Shown piece after piece: positions 25,721-34,126 of a stretch of DNA of 64,000 nucleotides. The notes beneath the pieces are model-generated. The model did not search any database. It had not been told where the DNA came from and saw nothing but the letters and a program-made list of their open reading frames with translations. Made by a program: the position numbers and the translations under genes. Source of the DNA: Flavobacteriaceae bacterium (GTDB lineage Bacteria > Bacteroidota > Bacteroidia > Flavobacteriales > Flavobacteriaceae); NCBI GenBank assembly GCA_014075215.1, contig CP046177.1, forward strand, positions 930,001-994,000, in the 5' to 3' direction. Positions within the stretch are counted from its first letter, which is position 1; each line of letters starts with the position of its first letter.

Positions 25721-26456
25721 TTATATGAATCTTCTCGTTTTTTGTTGGTATTCAATATACACTTTACCGTGTTGATCCTTCAAAAATTCCTCTTCAAGAC
25801 GTATCTGAATTTGAATCAAAATATAGCTAACCACACAGAATAACAGAGTTACCGTATTCGGAGTAACCATTACCAGACATATCATACTTACTATCATCCC
25901 TAAAAAAACCGGGTTTCTGGAAATTCTAAACAAGCCGTTAGTAATCACAGTCTGGTTTTCATATAATGAGACCTTTGCAAAATTGATTTGGCAAAAAAGT
26001 TCGACGCCCGAAGAACATTTTCAACCGGAATAACCTGTTGGTTTTGAGGATTTAAAATTTTCGAGAAGAAAGAAATTTGAAGCCAAATCAATTTTAATAC
26101 GGAATATATCACTATTTTGCAAAGGCCTCATAATTATCAATACCTGTTCTCCATGAATTTTTCATGGTATATTGTGCAATTACAATCCACATAAAAGAGA
26201 TTATTGAAAAAAAGATACCAATAATTTTTAAAATGCGAAATTTTAAAAATGGAATGGGTAAAAAATAATCATGAAATGCCGGAACTAATGAAAATAGTAA
26301 AGCATATATAAACAGTCCTGCCATTATAATTTTAAAATAATTTCCTATTAACCCATGTATACCGTCACCTCTTTCAGTTAATACAAAAGGATTTTTATTG
26401 ATTTTTTTTGCAGTAATGATGCTTTTTAGGACAAAAGTAATGGCAAAATATACCAC
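25721..26456 (-). pseudogene. Isoprenylcysteine methyltransferase-like membrane protein, interrupted
   Basis: Two minus-strand pieces belong to one gene. The 5' part (26456-26130) has four hydrophobic segments and ends ...NSWRTGIDNY. The 3' part (25963-25721) continues ENQTVITNGLFRISRNPVFLGM and later EEEFLKDQHGKVYIEYQ. These are the methyltransferase signatures of the ICMT/PEMT-like family, which methylates lipids or prenylated molecules at the membrane. A 162-bp miniature element sits exactly between them. After removal of the element and one 5-bp duplication, two extra bases (at) remain, so the frame is restored only if those are also lost. Confidence 0.82.
25968..26129. mobile_element. 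162-bp miniature element (copy 3) inside a gene
   Basis: Ends are gagacctttgcaaaa and ttttgcaaaggcctc. The flanking 5-bp duplication is ataat (25963-25967 and 26130-26134). Length and internal sequence match the copies at 8003-8164 and 12395-14077. It disrupts the methyltransferase-like gene. Confidence 0.9.
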
Positions 26457-26484
26457 AAATAAATGGGGAGGCCTATTCTTATAA

Positions 26485-26559
26485 TGAACTCATTTAAACT
26501 TTTTGGATGTAAGCGAACATTAGAAGTTTTTAGCAAATTGAAAAAGTTTAAATGAGTTC
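26485..26559. repeat. GAACTCATTTAAA element, short form (75 bp)
   Basis: Inverted ends gaactcatttaaacttttt and aaaaagtttaaatgagttc enclose the block aagcgaacattagaagttttt. It equals the 160-bp form with the central part deleted. It lies between the methyltransferase pseudogene and sigZ and may also act as a hairpin terminator for flanking genes. Confidence 0.8.
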
Positions 26560-26586
26560 AATTTCTGACATCTTTTGTTTGTGTTA

Positions 26587-27126
26587 TTATTTGCAGATTT
26601 TACAATTCGCTTTTTCCTGCATTTCTCCTACTAAATACCCCTGATCATTCAATGTAAACCCACAACAATTTATAAACCCTTGTGCAATTAGCTTTCTGGC
26701 ACGTTGTATTTGTGATTTTGCAGCGGGAACAGAAAGCTTTAATTGTTTTGCAACTTCAGATTGTCTCATCCCTTTGATATCAGATAAAAAAAGAGGATCA
26801 CGATACTTTTTGGGCAGCCCTTTCAGAATACCCCGTAAGCAATCTTTTTCCGTATGATAATCTTGTTCAATTTCTGTTTCCGATTTCAGAAGATAAGTTT
26901 CAAAAGTCTGATTGGATTTCTTAAAATAATCTATAACAGTATTGCGGGCAATAGTAAAAATCCACGCTTTCAATTTATTGATATTTTTAAGCGTATGCAG
27001 TTTGGTATGGATTTTTAAAAAAGTATCCTGAACAATATCGTCAGCAATGGCTTTATCTTTTACTTTACTGATTATAAAATATTTTATATCATTAGCATAT
27101 GTTGTCCAAACTTCCTGAGTCGTCAT
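26587..27126 (-). CDS. sigZ: RNA polymerase sigma factor SigZ-like (ECF type)
   Basis: The 179-aa ECF sigma factor has region 2 (ADDIVQDTFLKIHTKL, LKAWIFTIARNTVIDYFKK) and region 4 (GLPKKYRDPLFLSDIKGMRQSEVAKQLKLSVPAAKSQIQRARKLI, shown in part as MRQSEVAKQLKLSVPAAKSQ). A SigZ-type C-terminal tail follows, with CCG and CKICK cysteines that may bind metal or sense redox. No anti-sigma gene is adjacent. Instead a 35-aa Cys-rich peptide gene lies immediately upstream on the same strand. Confidence 0.88.
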   Translation of the reverse strand: MTTQEVWTTYANDIKYFIISKVKDKAIADDIVQDTFLKIHTKLHTLKNINKLKAWIFTIARNTVIDYFKKSNQTFETYLLKSETEIEQDYHTEKDCLRGILKGLPKKYRDPLFLSDIKGMRQSEVAKQLKLSVPAAKSQIQRARKLIAQGFINCCGFTLNDQGYLVGEMQEKANCKICK

Positions 27127-27200
27127 ATATCAACGTTTTGTGTTATAGAGTACAGTCAAGAGCTTGTAGTTATCAACTGTACTCATTCTAATATGATTAG

Positions 27201-27308
27201 TTAACCATTACAACAGGAACATGTACAGTTTTCACATGTACAATCAGTACAATCCCCATTTAAACATCCTACACAGGCACAAGTACATTGGTTTTTATTT
27301 GTTTTCAT
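27201..27308 (-). CDS. Cys-rich metallothionein-like peptide (35 aa)
   Basis: A short frame begins ATG at 27308 and ends TAA at 27201. The product has 35 residues with 11 Cys in CxC and CxxC spacing (QCTCACVGCLNGDC, then CTCENC and CSCC). The density and CxC spacing are those of a metallothionein, binding Cu, Zn or Cd as thiolate clusters. It sits 75 nt upstream of the sigZ-like gene on the same strand, so both may be part of one metal or redox response. The family assignment is by composition only. Confidence 0.7.
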   Translation of the reverse strand: MKTNKNQCTCACVGCLNGDCTDCTCENCTCSCCNG

Positions 27309-27396
27309 GATATATTAGTTTTTACATTCACTAATGAGACATAAAAGATATTGAAAAAGATGCAAGTAATATAAAATATTTTATTTTCAATAATTT

Positions 27397-27427
27397 TTGA
27401 AATTATTAAAATAAATTTGTATATTTG
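27397..27427 (+). promoter_or_regulatory. Candidate promoter of the GbsR-type gene
   Basis: TTG at 27397-27399, 20 nt, then TATATTTG at 27420-27427 match the Bacteroidota promoter consensus. The ATG at 27432 follows 4 nt after the -7 box, so the message could be leaderless. Confidence 0.5.
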
Positions 27428-27431
27428 TTAT

Positions 27432-27935
27432 ATGAATTTACAAGAAGCAAAGTTAAAATACATTCAAACCTGGGGTGGTTTAGCTACGAGTTGGGGAATT
27501 AACAGAACTATGGCACAAGTTCACGCGCTGTTATTAATTTCCGAAAAGCCTTTATCTACTGAAAATATCATGGACGAATTAAAAATTTCCAGAGGAAATG
27601 TGAATATGAATGTACGGGCTTTGATCGACTGGGGAATTGTTCAAAAAGAATATATAGTGGGAGAACGAAAGGAATTCTTTGGCGCGGAAAAAGATATTTG
27701 GGAACTCTTCAAGCAAATTACCAAAGAACGTAAAAAAAGAGAAATAGAACCCGTATTAAAGACATTGGACGAATTACAGCAAATTAAAGACAATTCGGAA
27801 GAAGCAAAAGAGTTTAAAAAAGTTTTAAATGACCTTTCGGGAGTAACCAACAAAATAAACGGAATTTTGGAGAGCGTTATCAGAGCTGATGAACATTGGT
27901 TGTTGTCAAATTTTACCAAAATCATTAAGGGATAA
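27432..27935 (+). CDS. GbsR/MarR-family transcriptional regulator
   Basis: The 167-aa protein has a winged helix-turn-helix (about 20-85: GINRTMAQVHALLLISEKPLS, ISRGNVNMNVRALIDWGIV, then the wing YIVGERKEFFGAE) and a long C-terminal helix for dimerisation, as in GbsR and related MarR-like regulators. ATG 27432 is preferred over 27417 because the conserved sequence NLQEAK begins there and the promoter -7 box overlaps the upstream start. It heads a cluster with a membrane protein and an epimerase that it may control. Confidence 0.85.
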   Translation: MNLQEAKLKYIQTWGGLATSWGINRTMAQVHALLLISEKPLSTENIMDELKISRGNVNMNVRALIDWGIVQKEYIVGERKEFFGAEKDIWELFKQITKERKKREIEPVLKTLDELQQIKDNSEEAKEFKKVLNDLSGVTNKINGILESVIRADEHWLLSNFTKIIKG

Positions 27936-27973
27936 AATATTTCAATAATTGCTGAAAGTTTAAAATATAAAAT

Positions 27974-28333
27974 ATGAAAGCGAGAAAAATAATATACAGT
28001 ATTCTCATTGTTAACCAAATAAGCTTTTTGATAACAGTATTCCTTTTTATAACCATTTGGTACGGTTTTATTGTTGAAATTTTCTTCGGTATCATTCAAG
28101 TGCTTAGCTCACTTGTTATGATTTTTTTCTGGAAAAAACTGGAAAAGAGGTTGAAAGATCAACTCACCTATTATTGGATGATGGTTTTGGTATATTTTTC
28201 TCTATGGCTGATAGATTGGAACTTTTTAAATGAAATATTCCTGATTGTTGTGGGAATTGTTGTTGTTCCAATGACAATAGCCGGTTATCTCATCTATATA
28301 ATAAGTTCCATTAAAAAATCACTAAAGGCATGA
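27974..28333 (+). CDS. Small membrane protein, four helices
   Basis: The 119-aa protein is almost entirely hydrophobic with four predicted membrane helices and basic loops (KLEKRLKDQ, SSIKKSLKA). No family is recognised with confidence. Its stop overlaps the start of the epimerase gene (ATGA), so the two are translationally coupled downstream of the GbsR-type regulator. Confidence 0.72.
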   Translation: MKARKIIYSILIVNQISFLITVFLFITIWYGFIVEIFFGIIQVLSSLVMIFFWKKLEKRLKDQLTYYWMMVLVYFSLWLIDWNFLNEIFLIVVGIVVVPMTIAGYLIYIISSIKKSLKA

Positions 28334-29226
28334 AAATAGTAATCGCAGGAGGAACAGGCTATTTGGGTACATTATTAACTACTCATTTTTTAAAAGATGT
28401 TAAGAATACCGTTTTTATTCTTAGTCGGAAACAAAAATTAAATCGGGGAAATCTTCAGTATTTGCAATGGGATGGAAAAACAGAAGGGTATTGGAGTTCT
28501 TTCCTGGAAAATACGGATGTTTTAATTAACCTGGCAGGCAAATCTGTTAATTGCAGATATACAAAAGAAAATAAAGCAGCAATTTATAAAAGCAGAATAG
28601 AAAGTACTCATATTTTGTGTAGGGTGGTTCAAAAATTGAAACATCCGCCAAAGATTTTTATACAATCTTCATCGGCAACTATTTACCGTCATTCGGAAGA
28701 CAGGTTAATGACTGAAGAGAGAGGTGAAATAGGAGTTGATTTCTCTATGGATGTTTGCAAAAAGTGGGAAATGATTTTTAATTCACATGATTTGCCGAAA
28801 ACAAAGAAAATTATCACGAGAACCGCTATTGTACTAGGAAATAAAGGAGGAGCATTCCCCATCATGAAAAGATTGACAAAATTCGGTTTTGGAGGAAAAC
28901 AAGGCTCCGGAAAACAATTTATCAGTTGGATTTCGGAAGAAGATTATATTCGTTCAATGGTTTATTTAATTAACGGGGAAAAAGGAATCTATAATCTGTG
29001 CGCTCCAAACCCTCTGATGAATAAAACGTTTCAGCAAAAATTAAGAAAAAAGCTAGGTGTTTTTTTAGGCCTTCATATTCCAAAATGGTGTTTAAAATTA
29101 GGTGCTAAAGTCGTTGGAACAGAATCGGAATTGCTCTTAAAAAGCAGAAGAGTATACCCTGAAAGATTATTGCGATCAGGTTTTAGATTTGTGACGGATA
29201 ATTTTGATGCGCTTACAGTAAAATAG
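28330..29226 (+). CDS. TIGR01777-family NAD-dependent epimerase
   Basis: The 298-aa protein has an N-terminal Rossmann motif IVIAGGTGYLGTLLT and the TIGR01777/YfcH hallmarks LINLAGKSVNCRYTKENK, SRIESTHIL, QSSSATIY and RTAIVLGNKGGAFPIM. The C-terminal DUF1731 region includes NLCAPNP and VYPERLLRSGF. These are short-chain dehydrogenase-like proteins of unsettled substrate. It overlaps the preceding gene by 4 nt. Confidence 0.9.
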   Translation: MKIVIAGGTGYLGTLLTTHFLKDVKNTVFILSRKQKLNRGNLQYLQWDGKTEGYWSSFLENTDVLINLAGKSVNCRYTKENKAAIYKSRIESTHILCRVVQKLKHPPKIFIQSSSATIYRHSEDRLMTEERGEIGVDFSMDVCKKWEMIFNSHDLPKTKKIITRTAIVLGNKGGAFPIMKRLTKFGFGGKQGSGKQFISWISEEDYIRSMVYLINGEKGIYNLCAPNPLMNKTFQQKLRKKLGVFLGLHIPKWCLKLGAKVVGTESELLLKSRRVYPERLLRSGFRFVTDNFDALTVK

Positions 29227-29634
29227 AGTTTAAAGTTTAAAAGTTTGAGGGTTTCAAGTTAAAAGTTCCAACCTCTTTAAAGTACAAACCTGACGGCAAA
29301 GGTCTCAATAATATCATTCGGGTTAAAGTAAAAGGGAAAGTTTTGCGAAAAAGAAAAGGATTTAGATACTATCCAAAAGACCTCCTTGAGATTTTTATTT
29401 CGAGGAATTCTTCTAAACCGGCTAATTATAACTAGACCAATATAGAATGTCATCTAGTTAAAGGTCTTAATTCTAGCAGCGTAAGCGGTCTTATTTTATA
29501 CCAAGTTATTTTGACGACCCATGTATGGCTCCTAGTTGTGATAAAAGTACAAAAGTTTCAGTTTACCACAAAGCCAAATCACAGATTTGGCGGAACTTGC
29601 AGATAGGCAGAATCTTTCGTGAACCACTAAACAA
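29227..29634. other. Intergenic region with possible gene remnant
   Basis: Most of this spacer has no recognisable gene. A frame from about 29282 (KYKPDGKGLNNIIRV...) to a stop at 29434 has basic character but no start or family. It includes ggcaaaggtctc, which looks like one end of the 162-bp miniature element. An 8-bp stem gccaaatc / gatttggc lies at 29573-29591. Low-complexity agtttaaagttt sequence follows the epimerase. Confidence 0.4.
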
Positions 29635-29841
29635 CTATGAGCTATACATCTTGTTATCGGCTTTTTCTTCATCTTCAATCAAGGTAATTATCAATTTTTT
29701 TCGCTTCCATTCCACTTTCACATGTTCCCCTTGTTTAAACCCCAACTTTTCCAACCATTTGCCTTCCGTCTTAATTTCAGGAATCCATATTTCATCATAG
29801 GTTCTTCTGCGATGTTTGGGCTGGATTTTAATTTTTTTCAT
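29635..29841 (-). CDS. SymE-like protein
   Basis: The 68-aa protein has the SymE signature IWIPEIKTEGKWLEKLGFKQ followed by GEHVKVEWKRKKLIIT, an AbrB-like fold. In E. coli SymE is an SOS-induced toxin of a type I system, proposed to act on nucleic acids and silenced by antisense RNA. Here a divergent XRE regulator lies 145 nt away. Whether a symR-like antisense RNA exists cannot be seen. Toxicity should not be assumed for this homologue. Confidence 0.75.
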   Translation of the reverse strand: MKKIKIQPKHRRRTYDEIWIPEIKTEGKWLEKLGFKQGEHVKVEWKRKKLIITLIEDEEKADNKMYSS

Positions 29842-29986
29842 TTTTTATAATTCACTCGATTTTTTTCGATTTAAGAATATTAGATTTCGTTTTACGAAAA
29901 CTTATAAGCGAATATAGAAAACTTTTCTAAATTTCGGTTGATTTTGGATCAATTATATTTGCACAATACGAAACTTAGTTGATTAA

Positions 29987-30196
29987 ATGTCAAAACAACG
30001 GTACAATAGAATAAAAATAGTTCTTGTTGAAAAAGAGCAGTCTGCAAAGTGGTTAGCAGATCAGTTGAGCAAAGACAAATCCACAGTTTCCCGTTGGTGT
30101 ACTAATGATATGCAGCCGTCAATTGAAACATTTTATGAAATTGCAAAGATTTTGGATGTAGAAGTGAGAGAGTTGTTTGTGGCTTCTAAAAGCTAA
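29987..30196 (+). CDS. XRE-family helix-turn-helix protein
   Basis: The 69-aa protein is a single lambda-Cro-like HTH: RIKIVLVEKEQSAKWLADQL, SKDKSTVSRWCTND as recognition region, then PSIETFYEIAKILDVEVRELF. It is divergent from the symE-like gene and convergent with the DUF3800 gene, ending 25 nt from it. It could be the regulator or antitoxin of the SymE-like protein. The intergenic region carries a tatatttg -7-like box at about 29954-29961. Confidence 0.85.
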   Translation: MSKQRYNRIKIVLVEKEQSAKWLADQLSKDKSTVSRWCTNDMQPSIETFYEIAKILDVEVRELFVASKS

Positions 30197-30221
30197 ATGT
30201 GTAATTTGTCTTATCTGTTTT

Positions 30222-31013
30222 TTAGTGAATGCACCCTAAGTACATTTCACCAAACCTACTTTTTCCTGCCTCTTCAATTTTCTTATTACAAGAATCTGAA
30301 ATAAATAGTCCTTTTTTTCCAACTGTTGCAATGCAATCTAATTGACTTTTCCATTCATCTGGATGCGGAGGAGGAGTTGAAAAGAAATTGTATCTAATTC
30401 CAGCCCACATTTCAAAACCTATCTCAATATCCGTATCTGAGTCATAACCAGAATTGCCCCCTGCTTTTATTGTTTTGTTTATCAGCCCTAATGATTCTTT
30501 CATCATTATTGAGCAAGTATGTGCAACCAAATCCGCTAATTGAATCCCTTTAATTACTTTGGAATCTTGTTCAATGTTTAAGTTTACCTGCTCACGGTTT
30601 AATAATGAAAGAAGCGACTTATAATCATTATCATTTTGATTCTTATATATGCCTTCATCTAAAAATACGTTCAACGGAAATATTAATTCCTCTTGATTAT
30701 TTTTAATCAGTTGAATTAGCGCTTTGCTAGTATAAGTTTTAAAGTCTGTTTCGTTTGGGGCAGTAATGACAACAGCAATTTTAATATCATTAATCAGTCT
30801 TTTTAAATATTTTCTGAGTTCTTTCTGTTCCGGATTTTGATTCATTCTTAGACGACTTTTAAATTCATCTTTCTTTGGATCCAATCCACTTGCGGATATA
30901 TACTGACTAATTTCTTCATTTAAATCCCTTTCAGAATAGATGAATGCACCCATAAAGAATTCTGCTTTTGGGTGCTTAGAATCGTCATAATAAATAAATC
31001 GACTTTTATTCAT
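30222..31013 (-). CDS. DUF3800 domain protein
   Basis: The 263-aa protein has the DUF3800 layout: an N-terminal strand with Asp residues (FIYYDDSKHPKAEFFMGAF), a middle LNVFLDEGIYKN with conserved DE, and a C-terminal KVIKGIQLADLVAHTCS motif. The acidic residues and order suggest an RNase H-like nuclease fold. The family is frequent in mobile and defence loci. It is convergent with the XRE gene next to a SymE-like gene, and its target is unknown. Confidence 0.8.
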   Translation of the reverse strand: MNKSRFIYYDDSKHPKAEFFMGAFIYSERDLNEEISQYISASGLDPKKDEFKSRLRMNQNPEQKELRKYLKRLINDIKIAVVITAPNETDFKTYTSKALIQLIKNNQEELIFPLNVFLDEGIYKNQNDNDYKSLLSLLNREQVNLNIEQDSKVIKGIQLADLVAHTCSIMMKESLGLINKTIKAGGNSGYDSDTDIEIGFEMWAGIRYNFFSTPPPHPDEWKSQLDCIATVGKKGLFISDSCNKKIEEAGKSRFGEMYLGCIH

Positions 31014-31127
31014 TTACAGTATTGCTGATAACTTAGTTATATCTTTAATGCCAGTTGAAAAATTAGAAAGTTTGTTGAACACTTTCCAACTTTTACACTT
31101 TTCAACTTTCAAACCCCCTAACTTTTG

Positions 31128-32375
31128 TCAAATTATTTTTAGAATTTCTTCATGAAGCATTTCCAGTGATTTATTCACTGTTCTGCGAATTACTTTTTCT
31201 CTCGGTTGTCCAAAATTAAACTCATAAACAGTCGAACCCTGTTTCGTGGCCAGGCCGATAAACACCGTTCCAACAGGCGTGCTCGTATTATCTGTCGTTG
31301 GTCCGGCATTTCCTGTTACAGCGATGGCATAATCCGTAGCTGCTTTTTCCAGCGCATTTACAGCCATTTGCTTTGCTACTTCTTTACTCACTGCCGAATG
31401 TTTCTCAATACATTCTTTTGAAATACCCAGTATATCCTGCTTCATTTCCGCTGTATAAGTAACAAAACTTCCTTTAAAATAAGCAGATGCTCCCGGTACG
31501 GAAACAATAGTAGCGGCTAATTTTCCTCCTGTTAAGCTTTCGGCAGTACACACGGTCTTATTGTAGTTTCCAAGTAATACGCCTACTGCTTTTTCAATGG
31601 TTTCCTCTTCATTAAACCCGGTAATAATGTCCGGAATTAACAGCTCCAATTCTTGTAATTTTTCTGTCAGTACAGTCTCCAACTGTTGCTTATTAATCCC
31701 TTTGGCAGATAAACGCAATCGTACCCTGCCAAAAGAAGGTAAATAGGCTAGTTTTATAAAATCCGGCAAACTATTTTCCCAATCTTCAATACGTTCGGCT
31801 ATGATACTCTCCCCCTGGCCATAAGTCATAACGGTTTTATGAATGATGAAAGGCAGCTTGAATTGTTGCTGAATTTTAGGCAATACCTCATATTTCATCA
31901 ACTCTTTCATTTCATAAGGAACTCCGGGCATAGAAACAAATACCGTATCATTTTCATAAAACCACATGCCGGGAGCAGTACCAAAGCGATTCATCAGCAA
32001 AGTCGCTTTTGACGGAATCTGTGCCTGCTGCTTCTGAATCTCTTTAAAAGGATGATTTATTTTTTTGAATAGTTTTTTAATATGTGCTATTACTTCGGGG
32101 TACTCAACCATATTGTCTTCAAAATAGGCAGCGATCGTATGTTTGGTAATATCGTCTTTTGTGGGGCCTAAACCTCCTGTTATGATTACCATATCAGCTC
32201 GCTCTTCTGCCTCTTTCAGAGCATTTAATATGTGTTGCTTATCATCTTGAACGGACGATATCTGATAGACGGAAACCCCTATTTTATTCAACTCGTTGGC
32301 AATCCACTGTGAATTGGTATCAACAATCTGACCTATAAGAATCTCATCTCCAATCGTAATGATCTCTGCATTCAT
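31128..32375 (-). CDS. cinA: CinA, competence/damage-inducible protein A
   Basis: The 415-aa protein has an N-terminal MoCF-like (COG1058) domain with EIITIGDEILIGQIVDTNSQ and TGGLGPTKDDITK, and a C-terminal PncC nicotinamide-mononucleotide deamidase domain with CTAESLTGGKLAATI, VPGASAYF and VTGNAGP. CinA proteins hydrolyse ADP-ribose and/or deamidate NMN in pyridine nucleotide recycling. The full length is present. The FAH-family gene lies upstream at 49 nt on the same strand. Confidence 0.95.
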   Translation of the reverse strand: MNAEIITIGDEILIGQIVDTNSQWIANELNKIGVSVYQISSVQDDKQHILNALKEAEERADMVIITGGLGPTKDDITKHTIAAYFEDNMVEYPEVIAHIKKLFKKINHPFKEIQKQQAQIPSKATLLMNRFGTAPGMWFYENDTVFVSMPGVPYEMKELMKYEVLPKIQQQFKLPFIIHKTVMTYGQGESIIAERIEDWENSLPDFIKLAYLPSFGRVRLRLSAKGINKQQLETVLTEKLQELELLIPDIITGFNEEETIEKAVGVLLGNYNKTVCTAESLTGGKLAATIVSVPGASAYFKGSFVTYTAEMKQDILGISKECIEKHSAVSKEVAKQMAVNALEKAATDYAIAVTGNAGPTTDNTSTPVGTVFIGLATKQGSTVYEFNFGQPREKVIRRTVNKSLEMLHEEILKII

Positions 32376-32424
32376 TTTTTTTTCGGGTTTGAAAGTTGAA
32401 CTATTTAAAGCTTTCCAATGCCTT

Positions 32425-33033
32425 TTATTTTACTTGTATCCGGAAAGCTTGTCTCCCTTCTATGGTTCCTGTTAATATGTCATGCTCCCGGACTTTTCCT
32501 ACTCCTGCCGGCGTACCTGTAAAGATCAAATCTCCTTTTTTTAATGTAAAGTATTGAGAGATATGGCTAATCAATTCATCTATCTTCCACAGCATGGCAT
32601 TTGTATTTCCGTTTTGCACCACTTCATGATTTTTTACCAGTTGAAATTTTAAATGCTCCAAATCAAAGTCCTCTTTTGGATAAAATGCTCCTACAACAGC
32701 ACTTCCGTCAAAAGCCTTTGCTTTCTCCCACGGCAATCCTTTTTCTTTACACAACGCCTGAATATCACGAGCTGTAAAATCGATTCCCAAACCGATTTTA
32801 TCATAATATTTATGAGCAAACTTTGTCGCGATATGTTTTCCTACCTTATTAATTTTTACTAAAACTTCTACTTCGTAATGAATATCGTCAGAGAACGGTG
32901 GAATAAAAAACGGGTGATTCTCTGGCAAGATGGATGAGTCAGGTTTTAGAAAGACAATAGGGCTTTCCGGCTTTTCATTATCTAATTCTGCTATGTGTTT
33001 GGCATAATTACGTCCAATGCAAATTATTTTCAT
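32425..33033 (-). CDS. Fumarylacetoacetate hydrolase family protein
   Basis: The 202-aa single-domain FAH protein shows IGRNYAKHIAEL at the N-terminus, the metal-binding DIHYEVEVLVKI with paired Glu, GIDFTARDIQ, PWEKAKAFDGSAVVG and GDLIFTGTPAGVG. The family includes acylpyruvases, oxaloacetate decarboxylases and hydratases, so the exact substrate is open. It lies in a same-strand run with menB and cinA. Confidence 0.92.
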   Translation of the reverse strand: MKIICIGRNYAKHIAELDNEKPESPIVFLKPDSSILPENHPFFIPPFSDDIHYEVEVLVKINKVGKHIATKFAHKYYDKIGLGIDFTARDIQALCKEKGLPWEKAKAFDGSAVVGAFYPKEDFDLEHLKFQLVKNHEVVQNGNTNAMLWKIDELISHISQYFTLKKGDLIFTGTPAGVGKVREHDILTGTIEGRQAFRIQVK

Positions 33034-33061
33034 ATGTGTCGGTTGTGAGTTACCCTCTGAT

Positions 33062-33901
33062 TTACGGTATCCATTTCTTTGGAAAATTTGGTTTTCTTTT
33101 TTCTAAAAATGCATCTCTTCCTTCTTTTGCTTCCTCTGTCATATAGGCTAATCTTGTTGCCTCCCCGGCAAATACCTGCTGACCCACCATCCCATCATCC
33201 GTTAAATTCATGGCAAATTTTAACATTTTAATGGAAGTCGGTGATTTTGCCAATATTTCCTGTGCCCATTCATAAGCTGTATTTTCCAGATCTGCATGTG
33301 GTACTACAGCATTTACCATTCCCATTTCACATGCCTCCTGCGCCGAATAATTTCTTCCCAAAAAAAAGATCTCACGTGCTCTTTTTTGTCCGACCATTTT
33401 CGCCAGATAAGCTGAGCCATATCCCCCGTCAAAAGAAGTAACATCTGCATCCGTTTGTTTAAAAACAGCATGTTCTTCACTTGCCAATGTTAAATCGCAT
33501 ACCACATGCAAGCTATGGCCCCCGCCAACAGCCCATCCGGGAACCACTGCAATAACTGCTTTTGGCATAAAGCGAATCAGACGTTGTACTTCCAGAATAT
33601 TTAAGCGGTGATAACCGTCATTACCAACATAACCCTGGTATCCGCGAGCTTTTTGATCTCCTCCGGAACAAAAAGAATATACCCCGTCTTTACTTGAAGG
33701 CCCTTCTGCAGACAACAATACAACGCCTATCGACACATCTTCTCCTGCATCATAAAATGCATCGTATAGCTCTGAAGTTGTGTTGGGCCTAAATGCATTT
33801 CTTACATCCGGCCTGTTGAAAGCAATTCTAGCTACCCCATTTGATTTTTTATAGGTAATATCTTTATATTGTTTAACAGTAATCCAGTTGGGTGGTACCA
33901 T
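33062..33901 (-). CDS. menB: 1,4-dihydroxy-2-naphthoyl-CoA synthase
   Basis: MenB closes the second ring in menaquinone synthesis. The crotonase-fold protein of 279 aa shows FNRPDVRNAFRP, YSFCSGGDQKARG (the SGGDQ motif specific for MenB), VVPGWAVGGGHSLHVVCDL, DGGYGSAYLAK and GMVNAVVPH. The start MVPPNWITVKQY at 33901 is preferred over an in-frame upstream ATG at 33943. No other men genes are in the window. Confidence 0.95.
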   Translation of the reverse strand: MVPPNWITVKQYKDITYKKSNGVARIAFNRPDVRNAFRPNTTSELYDAFYDAGEDVSIGVVLLSAEGPSSKDGVYSFCSGGDQKARGYQGYVGNDGYHRLNILEVQRLIRFMPKAVIAVVPGWAVGGGHSLHVVCDLTLASEEHAVFKQTDADVTSFDGGYGSAYLAKMVGQKRAREIFFLGRNYSAQEACEMGMVNAVVPHADLENTAYEWAQEILAKSPTSIKMLKFAMNLTDDGMVGQQVFAGEATRLAYMTEEAKEGRDAFLEKRKPNFPKKWIP

Positions 33902-33979
33902 ACATGTAAACTTTAAATAGTTATATATGCAAAAATAACACATTCCTGTAGTATTCTATAATACCATTTTTGATTTTCA

Positions 33980-34013
33980 AGACCTCACAGGTTTTTAAAA
34001 ACCTGTGAGGTCT
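33980..34013. terminator. Strong symmetrical hairpin between menB and the Omp85 gene
   Basis: A perfect 17-bp stem, agacctcacaggttttt on the left and its complement on the right, forms a hairpin with T/A-rich centre downstream of the minus-strand Omp85-type gene. It could be a bidirectional terminator. Part of it (tgtgaggtctaa) is repeated at 34096-34107 on the other side of a 75-bp-type repeat. Confidence 0.65.
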
Positions 34014-34015
34014 AA

Positions 34016-34095
34016 TTGAACTCATTTAAACTTTTTGGATTTAAGCGAACATTAGAAGTTTTTAGTAAATTGAAAAAGTTTAAATGAGTTCAATT
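34016..34095. repeat. GAACTCATTTAAA element, short form, flanked by 12-bp direct repeats
   Basis: The core inverted repeat is at 34018-34091 (gaactcatttaaac / gtttaaatgagttc). The sequence tgtgaggtctaa flanks it at 34004-34015 and 34096-34107, which looks like a target-site duplication. This is the best indication that the family moves. Confidence 0.82.
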
Positions 34096-34126
34096 TGTGA
34101 GGTCTAACTTTCCAACGATACCTCTT

